Assembly (NCBI GenBank): GCA_032718475.1
Contig: JAUCBJ010006918.1
Coordinates: 62,001 to 126,000 of the forward strand
Direction: 5' to 3'
Origin: Nemertoderma westbladi
Lineage: Eukaryota; Xenacoelomorpha; Nemertodermatida; Nemertodermatidae
Length of the DNA stretch: 64,000 nt
Shown here piece after piece: positions 1 to 27,824 of the stretch; positions within the stretch are counted from its first letter, which is position 1, and each line of letters opens with the position of its first letter. The translations under genes were made by a program, and so were the position numbers. Below the pieces are notes generated by a model. The model was not told the DNA's origin, did no database searches, and saw only the letters and a list, made by a program, of their open reading frames with translations.

Positions 1-798
1 TAGTAGCCAAGGCGTATCGTGCGTAATTAATTATTTAGTGTGTTGTGCGCACGTAATACATGTGCGCATTTGTTACTGTATTAGCTAATACGTGCTATAT
101 CTAACATGTTAACTAGCACATAAGCAGGTGTTAGTATTACCTGTGAACGTACTGTAATAATAACAAATAAGCACATACAATATAGCTAACACACTTGCGC
201 ACATGTTGAAAATTCTGAATTCAAAATTCTAAAGGGCTCCATAAGTTTTTGATATTTTGGTATTACAGTAATTGCTTCTAAAATAAGTACGGGATTGTAG
301 TTAGAATCATGTATCAATACAAATTGAACAAAATGTAGCCAAAAGCAGAAACAAGAACTAAACAAAATTTAGATTCAAGCAAGCGGAACTCTATGTCCAA
401 AATATAACAAAATATATATTTAAAATATAAATAAAAAAATACCCAAAATAAATAAATAATTTTACAAAATAAATGGGTGGTACTCTACAGTAAGAACAAA
501 GTCTAGTTACAGACGTCACAGCTACGTTAAAGTTAATGTAAAGTTAACTTACAGTACGTCATGACGAATAATTAAAGACTGTTTTTTCTACAGTAGGCCC
601 TACGTGGCAACATTTTGAGCAACTGTATCAGCAACTTGGTGAGCATGTCAGGTTGCCGATCAAGTTGCTCTATGTAAACGCGAAGTTTGTTGCTGTAAAA
701 GATGCCTCATATAACGGAGACTAATAGTTAATGTTACTCAAATTAAGTTGCTAGTTGCTGACCAAGTTGTCCAAAACGTCCGAAAACCCATAGCAACT
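1..798. other. AT-rich non-coding flank
   Basis: No open reading frame of note and no recognisable RNA gene. The stretch is AT-rich. Between about 610 and 800 the words CAAGTTGC and GCAACTTGG recur in both orientations, which looks like decayed repeat rather than gene. I see no function. Confidence 0.5.
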
Positions 799-1050
799 TG
801 GACACAAACATTAAACGAGGGACAGATATTTATCAGCGACACAAAAATTAATGTGGGACAAAGATTAATTAGGGGGACAAACATTAATGAGGGACACAAA
901 CATTAATGAGGGACACAAACGTTAATGAGGGACACAAACATTAATGAGGGACACAAACATTAATGAGGGACACAAACATTAATGAGGGACACAAACATTA
1001 ATGAGGGACACAAACATTAATGAGGTACACAAACATTAATGAGGGACACA
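799..1050. repeat. 19-bp minisatellite
   Basis: Tandem repeat with unit GAGGGACACAAACATTAAT. Copies from about 871 to 1050 are nearly identical; those from 799 to 870 are degenerate, as expected at an ageing array edge. Non-coding. Confidence 0.9.
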
Positions 1051-1164
1051 AATATATATAAAAATAAAAAGAATAAAGATATATATGAATATAATATAAG
1101 AATAAAAATTCATCATTCTCCAGGGGAAATTGGACGCAAATAAAAGTTGTTTACGAGAAGAAAT

Positions 1165-1250
1165 AAAACTGTAACCTGTTCTATTATGTTTTGTTTATTG
1201 TTTTGGTTAAAATATCGTTCCACTGTAACCTGCTCCTTTCCCTAAATTGA
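1165..1250. repeat. Dispersed repeat, copy 1 (CTGTAACCTG family)
   Basis: Shares a pattern with 54845-54945: ACTGTAACCT, an AT-rich stretch containing TTTATTGT and TTGGTTA, then a second ACTGTAACCTG followed by TTTCCCTAAATTGA. A weaker, partial match lies at 3893-3965. This is therefore a dispersed repeat; its class is unknown. Confidence 0.55.
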
Positions 1251-1299
1251 GAATTTAACATTGAGGCGGGATATTAATTCGCCAAGGCGGGTTTTGCGT

Positions 1300-1325
1300 C
1301 CAGTCCCCCCCCCCCCCCCCCCCCC
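1300..1325. repeat. Poly-C tract
   Basis: Uninterrupted C run of about 20 nt next to the palindromic 1.3-2.6 kb cluster. It is one of many G or C homopolymers in the window. Confidence 0.9.
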
Positions 1326-1336
1326 TGTCTCAGGTT

Positions 1337-1475
1337 GACAAAATGTCAGACAGACGACTGAGTATTATTCTTGAAATCTTTCATTCAGTATATACTGTAT
1401 TATTAGTTAGTGCGTCCTCGGTCGATTATAGTACAGTACTGTACTGCACCTTGTCTATTTATTACATGCTGACCT
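1337..1475. repeat. Direct repeat, left copy
   Basis: Begins GACAAAATGTCAGA and continues through a TTGAAATC-TTCATTCA word and a GCACCTTGT word. It recurs in the same order and orientation at 1998-2133, about 661 bp downstream, with scattered substitutions. Together the two copies bracket the TTAGTGCCCG array. Confidence 0.75.
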
Positions 1476-1492
1476 TGGCAAGATTAGGGGAC

Positions 1493-1840
1493 ATTTAGTG
1501 CCCGCGAGACGTTAGTGCCCACGGGCACTATTGTCTCAGGACTTTAGTGCCCGCGACTCATTAGTGCCCGGGAAGCATGTCTGCAATTGAGAAGTTAGTG
1601 CCCGCGTGTCATTAGTGCCCGAGGACCTTGTCTGCAAGTGAGACGTTAGTGCCCGCGAGTCATTAGGTTCCCGGGAAGCATGTCTGCAAGTGAGACGTTA
1701 GTGCCGTGCCCGCGTGTCATGAGTGCCCGAGGACCTTGTCTGCAAGTGAGACGTTAGTGCCCGCATGTCATTAGTGCCCGATAACTTTGTCTGCAAGTGA
1801 GATGTTAGTGCGCGCGAGTCATTAGTGCCCGCACCCCGCA
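1493..1840. repeat. TTAGTGCCCG minisatellite (period about 52-55 bp)
   Basis: Each unit contains GTCTGCAAGTGAGACGTTAG, TGCCCGCGAGTC and ATTAGTGCCCG with small indels. About six units are visible. The motif returns in reverse complement at 2433-2572, so the whole is palindromic at the kilobase scale, like the subterminal repeats of a foldback-type transposon. Confidence 0.75.
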
Positions 1841-1997
1841 CTGCATTTGGAAGTTAGTTTAAGGTAATACGTTTTTCTTCTTAATTATACCCCATTCAAC
1901 CAAAGTCATCGACAACGGCCTCCCCCATTAACATACACTAATTTAATTAATTCCATAAATTAATTAACCAAAAGCACTACTTTACTTTTAATACGTC

Positions 1998-2133
1998 GAC
2001 AAAATGTCAGATTGTCGACTGAGTATTTTACTTGAAATCATTCATTCATTATAATATATTATTTTGTGCGTCATTGGACGATTATACTGTTGTAGGCCTA
2101 CTGCACCTTGTTTTTTTTATTACACACTGTCTC
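1998..2133. repeat. Direct repeat, right copy
   Basis: Second copy of the 1337-1475 sequence in the same orientation, with substitutions and short indels. Confidence 0.75.
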
Positions 2134-2432
2134 CAGTAAAGTTAAACAAATTAAGTTTACTCAATCAAAAGTAGGTTTACTCATTCCTTGAAGATATAAC
2201 CGCAAAACCAAATAATATACTGTAAATGTTACCATGTCTAGCTGAGGTCAATTAATTTTTAAATCATAAAAGATCCAAATTGGAATTAAAATGTTAAATA
2301 AAGAGACGCAGGAAGACTGTAAATTTGTCCTTTTTGAGTTTGAAGCAAGTAACGATTCGCTTGCATCAGCACGACGAACTAAAGAAGCGGGAGTTATCTT
2401 CCTGGCCCTGTTGTATTACATAGACTAAGTCG

Positions 2433-2572
2433 CTAGGCGGGCACCAATGTCTAGCGGGCACGAATGTCTCGCGGGCACTAACGTCTCGCGAGCTCTAAAA
2501 TCCCATGAGACATTAGTGTCCTGGACAATGCGATAAGTGTCCGCGGGCACTAAAGGTACTGAGACATTAGTT
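2433..2572. repeat. Inverted cluster of the TTAGTGCCCG motif
   Basis: GCGGGCACTAACGTCTCGCG and similar words are the reverse complement of the units at 1493-1840. A poly-C run follows at 2611-2628. Confidence 0.7.
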
Positions 2573-2628
2573 CCCAAGGGGTAACGTCCCAAGACCCAGT
2601 CTGGTATATACCCCCCCCCCCCCCCCCC

Positions 2629-3510
2629 TGGTGTCACCCGACATGATAATTGGGAATACGGGATCATTGATTTGTTAAGATTTAGAAAAGCATCATGATT
2701 TTTGAGTCAAATTATTCTATCAAAAAAAATTCAATTAAAAATAGTGATCAGAACAACAACAATACATGTCACCGATATGTCAACAATAATTATTATTAGT
2801 AGAGATCTGTCCTTAACCAACTGTTTAAAATGTCAATGCATCAAAGAGATTTGTCTCATTGATGTACTATCAAAAATATTCCATAGACACCCAGTCTACT
2901 ACAGAGTGTCCCAGACAGACATATACCTCACAAGCAGTCAAATAATATTGCAGATATATTCATTAACTTGTCCAATATTCAACCACTCAGTGTAGGTCTG
3001 TAGGTGGTCCTTTGCTTTCCACCTAACGATTAGCTGCTAGCCTGGAAGCAGACAGCTGATTTTTACAGTACAAGAGGGGAAAAACAGTTTATAGCAGAGA
3101 CACTGTTGATTTGTAGTTTTAACAAGAAGGATAAGGTTGAGGTTGGGGGTTTAATCGGTTGTTTTGAAACAGCAGTTAGTTACATAAGTTATATATATTT
3201 TATTTACTTCAAATTTTGCATCATATTTTTCGGATACTTTACATTGCTAAATGCTAATAGTAGGCATTCAAATTTTAGAAATATACGGTGTGAGATTTTG
3301 AATTAATCAAGTCTCTTATCACAGCATCATCATATTTTCTTATGGTGTAGCAGGTACATAGTTCACTGTAGTTATGTTCCAAAACACTTTTATACAACGA
3401 CTGTAAGAGTTAGTTATTCAGACCTTGGGTTAGGCGACGTGCGTCCTCCCAAAAAATATTTTTTTGAAGTGGCACCTATTTTTGCAGGTCAGATTTATTG
3501 AAATGCCGCA
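2629..3510. other. AT-rich stretch upstream of ZCCHC24; probable promoter/5'UTR
   Basis: Open frames here (for example 2702-2995 and 3106-3306) have low-complexity, AT-driven compositions and no recognisable domain, so I do not call them genes. The first coding ATG of ZCCHC24 follows at 3511, so transcription presumably starts in this stretch. No convincing TATA or initiator element can be assigned. Confidence 0.4.
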
Positions 3511-19812
<16,302 letters not shown>

Positions 19813-22600
19813 AGGACGTGGTATTTCGTTGTCTTTTAGTTTATCAGTTATCATGTAGATATTTAGAATATTTTATGTACAGAATAGTCTTCCCTGCCCT
19901 GCCCTGCCCTTCCCTGCACTGCCCTGCTTCTATTTAATACCTCCTGCAATATTTCTATTCTGTTAGACTTTCTGTATGTGTATATATAATGCTTGTACTT
20001 TAAGATAGTCAGCCATATTATCGCGCTTTTATAGAGTATATCGATTTTATTTATAACTTTTTTCGAAAAATAAGCCAGACAGCCAGCCTATGTAAAAATT
20101 CGCCTTTTCAAATTTGAAACATGTTCTATGTAAAATTACAACCGTTTTTAAAATAAATATAATATATATCTCTGGAATTCTTTGTTAATTTGCGATTATT
20201 TAAGAGAAGTTATCTTATTAAATTTACGAAAATTAAAACTTATTATACTTACCGAATAAAATGAAAGTTTTTCAGACAAATCAAATTATTTTGGGAAATC
20301 AACCACTGTATAAAAGTGATGATGGATGATATTGCTGGTTAGGAATTTATAAACTCACTTTGCTTTCGACCTCAAAATTTGGCTGAATACACCAGGATGG
20401 AACAAATAAATGTTAATAATGGATATATTATGTACAATTTGTGTAATATTGTTTCAGTGAGGGTAATTTTAATGTTTTTCGCTTTAGGTTTTGTAGTGCA
20501 ATTAATAATGTATTTTTTCTAGTCGTCATAAATATATGTAAATTTAGAATTGATCAGTTTTGTACCAAATTCATACTTAGATCTGTCTATAACTATTATG
20601 ATAACATACGTATTGATTCAGATGTTGACATTTTGTGTTGATAATATTGGAAGGTAACACATATGTGGTTGTAATTAATGACCCGTAATTGTAAATAGGG
20701 AAGTGTTTGGAGATTGATCGTGTATACTATATATTGTGGACATGTATATTACATTTCAACTATACATAGAAGTAAACAATGCTGGTAGTGAAATTGGTGC
20801 GACAATTACTGTATAGCCTTACATACAAATTTAATTAAAATAATAATTCCTAGTCCTAACTAAGTATAATTGTACTTATTTGAGATATTGTATGATTTGG
20901 TACTGCTGCTTGCTAACTTTTTATTATTCCCTTTTATTTAGTTAAAGTAATAATTAAGTAATTAAGTTAACAATTTTATCCGAAAATTGAAGCTTTTTTG
21001 AAAAATGAGCTTTCATGAAGTCTATTCATAAAAAGCAGGTTCTTATAATTTATTCTTTAAAATATTACGAAATAATTTCTCACTTTTGTGATCTATCGTT
21101 ACTACAGTGCAAGAGATGCAGTTAATAAACTCACTGTATAAATAAATATTTATTTCTCATCTTCTTTACTATAAACTAGTTGTTGAATATCAGATTGTAA
21201 TAAATATTTGTTGCAAACTTTAAATCCAGTAAGGAGTGAAATAATCAATTTCCATTTTCAATTTTCGAATAACATTTTGATTTGACACATATTATTGCTT
21301 ACTTTTTCTTTTATGTATGTATAGGCCTAATGTAGTTTAATACCCTTTTATTATATAATCTTGATCTGATTACTTTCATTCGGGTGCTTCATCAATTATA
21401 TTTGGATGGCGTTTGAAAAAGTTTGTGAATTATTTGTTTTTGGGAATGTTAAGAAGTTTTAGAATATGTGTATAGCTTTACATATATTTAAACTGAGAAA
21501 GGGTTGGTTATGGTTAGTCTTAAATATTATTATTTTGTATGGGAAAACTGATAATTATATATTTAGAGTCAGGTGAATGTTTATTTATTACGAAGAAGAT
21601 TAATTATTTAATTACCAGTTTTTAAGTAAACCGTATTTGCGAATGGTTAAGTGATGGGTTCGGATTTGCTTATTGTCTGTCTGTATATTTGTATAAGTGT
21701 GTCTCTAGGCTATTTATGCATAGGGCAAGCTTGATTAACAATTTTTCTACCATATTTAATAACACTATAACGTACCGTACAGGCCTACAAGTCTATAATA
21801 TTGTTTAAATCTCTTTAAGTTTTCACATGTAACTAATAAACTGTGGTGACATGCTGTTTTACTATGAATTGAGTTGAATTACAATATGCAATATTTATTA
21901 GAAATTTGTAATTATTAATATTTATGTTTGGTTTTTGCGCAAATTTGGATTAAATTTAGTTTAATTTCTTATCAGCTTATTCATGTAGATTATAACTGCT
22001 AATTATTAGTACTTGTTAGCAATAGTAATATTTCTTTAATATCTTTAATACCAATAATATAAAACCTTTAGTATCTCTTTGAATAGTGAGTTGGTTTTCC
22101 TTTACTTAGAAGACAATTTTCTTAATTTACATAATTATTATTCATTTTCTTTATTCTCCTTTGTTCACCTTTATTCACATTGTTTACTGCGAAGAAAAAT
22201 AAACCGATCCTATTTGGGACCGATCCCGGTAACGGCCGCGGGTGTGTTCTGTTTACGAGGAATCAGGACGGGTGATGAATTTATTAAATCGGGTAAGGTT
22301 ATCGGGAATCGTGCATAAGTATAACCAGGATTTGGCCAATCATGTCATAATCACAGTTGCATATTGTATATATTTTAAAATGTTATAACTATGGTATCAA
22401 GGAATTCCGATAACGGCAAATAAATGTATACCCGATTTTTTGGTATCGGTACCCATCGCTGTGTAAATGGTAGAGTGAGATAAACCAGAGCCACCAGCCG
22501 CTTACCTGTTTCTTAAGCGACTGTGTGGCAAAGCTGGCAACAAATCTATCATCCTGTGGAATAGAATTAAAGCACTTCAATGGGGGGAGGTTGAGACTGA
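19813..22600 (+). other. Probable ZCCHC24 3'UTR and AT-rich intergenic DNA
   Basis: AT-rich and gene-poor. A CTGCC-type simple repeat lies at 19890-19925. AATAAA-type words (for example near 20153) could be poly(A) signals, but none can be chosen from sequence. A GC-richer island at 22200-22318 ends an open frame (see findings). Confidence 0.5.
22079..22318 (+). other. Unrecognised open frame with a coding-like 3' half
   Basis: The 79-codon frame is AT-driven in its first half. The second half is GC-richer, containing YLGPIPVTAAGVFC and TGDEFIKSG, and stops at 22318. A possible donor (CGG/GTAAGG, about 22292) falls inside. I do not recognise a family. It could be a stray exon or chance; low confidence. 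Confidence 0.2.
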
Positions 22601-22639
22601 TCTATTATCAAATGACCGAGAGAAAATTTAGTTGCCAAT

Positions 22640-22703
22640 ATTTCAGCCACTTTATTATAGATTGCAAAACAAACAATAATATAAATACAGGCCTTCATCA
22701 GGG
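22640..22703 (-). ncRNA. Hammerhead-like core motif (Penelope-type, degenerate)
   Basis: Minus-strand order: CTGATGA, then AGGCC, a long loop, GGCT, then GAAA. CTGATGA and GAAA joined by a helix form the conserved hammerhead core; hammerhead motifs are known in the pseudo-LTRs of Penelope-like elements. The helix here is only about four pairs and the loop is long, and I could not confirm stem III or the cleavage site. It is probably a relic. Confidence 0.3.
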
Positions 22704-22847
22704 CATACGGAGATTACTCACAAATACATAAAAACTAAAAAACTAGACTACTGTCAACCAGCTACCGGTACTACTTACTACAATACTACTGCTACTGTCT
22801 GACTGCACCACTGTATGTATAATGAACGAAGAGCACTGAACTACTGT

Positions 22848-24290
22848 ATGACGCCCCGGAGGCACCCGTACGCTACTCAGCAAAGGACCACAATTCGCAA
22901 TTCAACGCGAAGTGAGTGATGCCATCTTGGACGACGTCGCCATCGGTTTATACCGTTTGGCATATGGGCTAAGTTGGAAGCTCGAATGCGAGAAGGTTTC
23001 TGTAGCATGGCAGACACCGCCGGGCCCCGGGACGACTATTACCACTTCCGTCACAACAGTGCAGACTGCTAATACCGGTACCGGTTCCAATATCCCACAA
23101 CTGCAACCGATTGGAAGGATTCCTTTTCCGGAGACTTACCAGAGCCCACCCCCGGAAGACGTTTCGCCTGCAGTTCAGAGAGACCTGGATAAACTCAAAA
23201 GTTCCATTACGTCGGCGTTCATTCAACGCAAACTGACTCACCCTCGCAGCACTAAACACAACATAACTCACACAGAGCAAACCGCACTCAAACACATACG
23301 CGCGAATAAGGACATAATAGTTAAAAAACAGATAAAAGCAGTGGTTTCGCAGTTATGGGACACGGCAGTTATATCGACAGGATGGAGAGGGACATTCTCT
23401 CGGATTCCCATTCCTATCCACCATTGCCGAGGGACCCTAACCCTAAGGCTACGACGACCATCAACGCTGGAATTTCCTGCGCTTTAGGGCGGAGCGACCA
23501 AGATTATCTACGTAGAGCGTTAAGGAGCACCCACCCACGTGTACTGGAACTTTGCGGCAATCCTAAGACCCACAAGCCCGGTGAACCCATGCGTCCAATC
23601 TCTTCTGGATCTGGATCAGCAGCGGAGAAGCCAGGATGGTTGGTCAGTAGAGTTCTGGGGCAAGCAGTACGCCATGTTCCAGAACGTCTAGTTAACACAA
23701 AGGATTTCATTGAACGAGTTAAAATGATAGACCCATTGGAACCGTGGGACATTATTTTCAGTCTGGTTATAGTGTCCATGTACACCAATATTCCTGTACA
23801 AGAGGGAATTGACCTAGTTTCGGACTTTGTTAATAAACATAGACACAATATCAATATGTTCGGTATGGAGATGCCTGAGTTTTACGGACTTCTCGAAATT
23901 AGCCTAGAATTCACTTTTTTCCGGTTCAACGGTAAATTTTACCAACAGAAGGATGGGATGGGAATGGGTGTACGTTTAGCCGCGCATTTCGTGGTAATAA
24001 ATATTCATGTTAAGGAATCCGAATTTTTAAATAATTATAGCTTATCGGTTGCATGTTGGTTTCGATTCTATGATGATGGGTAGGCCGCCTGGCAACATGG
24101 GGAAGAGGAACTTAGTAAGTTTCTCAATTACCTCAATGGCTGCCACCCGACCCTTAAGTACACTATGGAACAATCTTACACCAGTATCCCTTTTTTAGAC
24201 GTAACCACAACAATTAATAACGCAGGACAAATCAATTTCGAACTGTATATCAAACCATCCAATGAAGGTATATTTCTCAACTTTTTTAGC
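22848..24290 (+). pseudogene. Penelope-like element copy 1: reverse transcriptase relic
   Basis: Frames 22848-22919, 22912-23487 and 23355-24083 overlap and shift, then read on past a TAG at 24081 to about 24285. The RT has the Penelope signatures GNPKTHKPG, PMRPISS, a motif A region around VSMYTNIPVQEG, FYQQKDGMGMG, and the catalytic FYDDG at about 24070. The TAG directly after FYDDG replaces the Cys codon found in copy 2. The first frame is Pro/Thr-rich, as in copy 2. The C-terminal linker and endonuclease are missing, and the element breaks at about 24285. At least two frameshifts and one stop make it non-functional. Confidence 0.85.
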
Positions 24291-24294
24291 TGGT

Positions 24295-24418
24295 GACATG
24301 GTGACATGTATAGCACTGGGTGTTGGGTAATGCGGGACACCTTGGGTTGCTGAGTGAAGACTGTGTAAGTATATTACGTAGCTTAGGGCCGGTGGATGAG
24401 ACAATGCGTGTTGTATGT
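24295..24418 (-). mobile_element. Inverted fragment of the Penelope 3' (endonuclease) region
   Basis: The reverse complement of this segment matches 26133-26262 of copy 2 nearly base for base (CATACGCACATACAACACGC through to CTATACATGTCACC). It lies exactly between the end of copy 1 and the start of copy 2. Penelope-like elements are known for 5' inverted partial copies, so it is best read as the rearranged 5' end of copy 2. Confidence 0.85.
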
Positions 24419-24429
24419 GCGTATGTGTT

Positions 24430-26597
24430 ACTCTGATTGATGTCGAAATCGGGATTAAACGCCACGCTTATGGTGTCCGTTGGCGATACACTATCGAAGA
24501 ACAACTTCGCGCTAAACCCCCTGTACCACCTTCTTCGGGATCCATCCAATCCGCTGTCACTTCTACGTCGACAGTACCATCATCACCGACAGTTTATACT
24601 TCCGCTAGTCCAACCCAAACCTCAGTTCCAACACCAACTGGGGTACCGAAACAACTTGGGAAGCTCCCCTTCCCGGACGTTTATAAACCCAAACCCGATC
24701 CAATACCAACCAGAAAAGAACAAGAATTAATACAGTTCCAAGAAACTATTCTAGGGATATACCAACATAAACAACGTCATCCAGGCCCACCCCCCTCCAA
24801 TATATCCAGGGAAGAACATCAAGCACTGAAAGACTTGAGGAAAAACAACGACATCGTCATAAATAGAGGCGATAAGAGCGCCGTATTCGGAACGGACGGA
24901 AGGCCGTATTCGATAGACAAGGATACATCGATAAGATGAGCGACGACATCCTTAGCAACACAGATGCATACGAGCGCCTGCGTCACGATCCAACACTGTC
25001 AGAAACCAAACGAATCAACGCCGGTATAAAGAACATACTTAGCCGATCTCAACCCCCTACCATCATAAACGGACTCATCAACCAGAAACCTCGAGTTCCA
25101 GAACTCTACGGAAACCCTAAAACTCATAAACAAGGTATCCCCATGCGACCTATATCATCTGCTACAGACTCTGCAGCATCTAAACCAGCCTGGTTTGCAT
25201 GCCAGATTCTATCACAGCTTTTAAACTATGTCCCCGAACGCCTAAAAAATACTCAAGATTTTATTCATAAAGTTAAACAACTACCCCCACTCAATATTGG
25301 AGATATATTGTTTAGTACAGATAGTATATATAGTTATATACGAATATACCTGTTAAAGAAGGTATTGAGGTTGTAATGGGGTTCGTAAATAAACACCATA
25401 ACTCTATTAATATGTTTGGGTTAAATTTACCAGAGTTTTATGGGTTACTGCAATTAGCACTCGAATGTAGTTATTTCCACTTTGAAGGTAAATTTTATCT
25501 TCAAAAGTTCGGGCTAGGTATGGGGGACCGATTAGCAGCACCATTTGCTATCATTTATATTCATGTGAAAGAAAGTGAGTTTTTAGCTAACTATCACCTC
25601 TCACCGGATGTGTGGTTTAGGTTTTATGACGATGGTTGTTCCACTTGGCCTCACGGCGAAGAGGAACTTGATAAATTCCTTGTCTATCTAAATACCTGTC
25701 ATCCGACCATCAAGTATACAATGGAAAAAATTTTCCATAGTATACCTTTTTTAGATACATTAACCACCATTAATACGGCAGGTCACATTGATTTCGAACT
25801 ATACGTGAAACCAGCCAACGTAGGTATTATTCTCAACTATAAACAGTGCTCACCCCCAAACCACAATCTTAAACGTAGCTAGGAGTACCATTAAACGAGC
25901 CATTAATAACAGTACCACAGCTGCAGGCGTAAACAGGAGTCTGGAGAAAGTTAGACAGAGGCTGGCAAACAATGACTACCCATTTGACATCATTAATAAA
26001 CTTATTACACAAATTAAACACCCCCGTATACATACACGAATACACCCCCCACCACAATATATACAACCATTGGTTCTACCTTACATTAATGAAAACATAC
26101 TGAGACAAGTAAAAGCCGCAGTCCAAAATTCTCCATACGCACATACAACACGCATTGTCTCATCCTCCGGCCCTAAACTACGTAATATACTTACACGGTC
26201 TTCACTCAGCAACCCAAGGTGTCCCGCATTACCCAACACCCAGTGCTATACATGTCACCATGGTATTAAGAACTGCATCAGGAAAAATATCGTATATCAT
26301 GTCAAATGCAACATATGTCCTGAGGACTATATAGGGGAAACTGTCGGACCCGTCAGGGGGCGCATCATGCAGCATCGCAACGCCATCCGTAACCGTAACA
26401 GAAAGAAAGATAACTCGGTAGGCGCACATTTCACACACAAACATAGCGACACACATACAGACCACCCGTTCACAACAACTATTCTCCGGCGATGCAAGGA
26501 CTGGCCAGATAGGAAATTAGCGGAACACGTACTGATAAATAGGAAAGCACCCTCTATGAACACACAGTACGCAACTGAATACGATACAGGTTGGTAG
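24430..26597 (+). pseudogene. Penelope-like element copy 2: RT plus GIY-YIG endonuclease, frameshifted
   Basis: Four frames (24415-24939, 24936-25376, 25376-25882, then about 25881-26597) tile one Penelope protein. The N-terminal part is Pro/Thr-rich. The RT has GNPKTHKQG, PMRPISS, FYLQKFGLGMGDRLAAPF and the catalytic FYDDG. The linker (RSTIKRAINNSTTAAGVNRS) precedes a Cys-rich module (CPALPNTQCYTCHH) and a GIY-YIG-type endonuclease core (VYHVKCNICPEDYIGETVG). Three frameshifts interrupt it; the motif A region near 25320 is also damaged. Penelope elements prime reverse transcription at the target and do not use LTRs. Protein identity to copy 1 is moderate, so they are different subfamilies or old copies. 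Confidence 0.9.
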
Positions 26598-27060
26598 GAT
26601 ATTGTTGTAATTTTGTATTATTAAATAATGTTTTTACAACCCCATTTCTTACACTCGTATAAATTTATTGACATCAAAATTACAATTAGACATTTGTGGT
26701 GCTAGTACATTTAAATCAATTATTTCGTGACATGTATTATTTATATTATTTATTATTTTTGCTCTATACATTAGTTTAGGTTTTTGGTGATAGTACATTA
26801 AAACTATAATTATTTGGTCACATATCATTATGATTAGCTCTATACAGTAGATAGGAATACAGTAGATAGGAATACAGTAGATAGGAATACAGTAGATAGG
26901 AATACAGGTATATTTGACCCAACAACATTTGTAATGTAGCCTCGAACCCGGTACCGGTCATTCAGTCAGTGCGTGCAGTTTTTCGGTAAATACGTAGTAC
27001 CCAACTAGCCTGAAGAAGCCCTGTGGGTGAAAGCTAGCTAAAACTGTTGTTTTATTTTGT
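26598..27060 (+). mobile_element. Penelope copy 2, 3' flank / pseudo-LTR-like tail
   Basis: AT-rich sequence after the endonuclease stop. It includes a 16-bp tandem repeat (26843-26908) and ends with CTGAAGAAGCCCTGTGGGTG then AAAGC at 27009-27033. That resembles the CTGANGA-helix-GAAA word common at Penelope termini. Extent uncertain. Confidence 0.4.
26843..26908. repeat. 16-bp tandem repeat
   Basis: About four copies of AGTAGATAGGAATACA in the tail of the Penelope copy. Confidence 0.9.
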
Positions 27061-27820
27061 CACTTGAGGTCTCCCAGCCCTACATATTACAGAATCATGA
27101 TCACACCAGTAGTGACGAGAGCGCGCCAGTATTTACACACAGATATTCTTAGATTATGAGCACAACTATGAGTTGTAATATAGTCAGTCATAAAGGTATA
27201 AAGACTCTTAAAAACTCTTAAAATAATCCAAAATTTTGTTTCATGTCTTTGTACACCACCCTATGGCTACAATTAATAGCTACATTAATATTCATGCCAT
27301 TTATTTACCAATAAAATATCTCTCCTATTTATATAATTTCCATTAATAACACAGGATAAATATTTGATGGATCAATAAATGTTAAAATACTCATAAAAGA
27401 ATTGGATTTGGATTAATTGTCTCAGATAGAATTACTGTATATTGACTTAATAAATAAACGCATATAGCGCATAACATTACAATGTATTCCCCAACCAACA
27501 CAATCCGCCCATGAATGGTTGCTAATAATTATTATATTGTAAGCAATAAATAGAAGGCAGGCTGGGCTGGCCGCCTGGACAACACGATAATAACTATTCA
27601 TTATATAAAGAGAGAAAGTAGCCGTTACTTCACTCGGCTGCGATAGTCGCAATCTGAAAATATTTTTTGCGATGCAATAAAAAATACGTAATTTAATTCG
27701 ACAAAACAGCTTAAAATACTTTCAAGAGATAATACAACAGCTGAATTATTTATTATACTTAAAATTGCCGATGTTGTTTCTGCATCGTTTGCTAATACTT
27801 CCTTTCTGTACTTGCTTTTA
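27061..27820. other. Gene-free AT-rich spacer
   Basis: No domain-bearing frame, RNA gene or clear repeat family seen. The minus-strand frame at 27422-27652 has no recognisable feature. Confidence 0.45.
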
Positions 27821-27824
27821 TTAA

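Noticed and set aside
26229-26563. Minus-strand frames within the Penelope endonuclease
   Set aside because: Antisense shadows of the GIY-YIG coding region.
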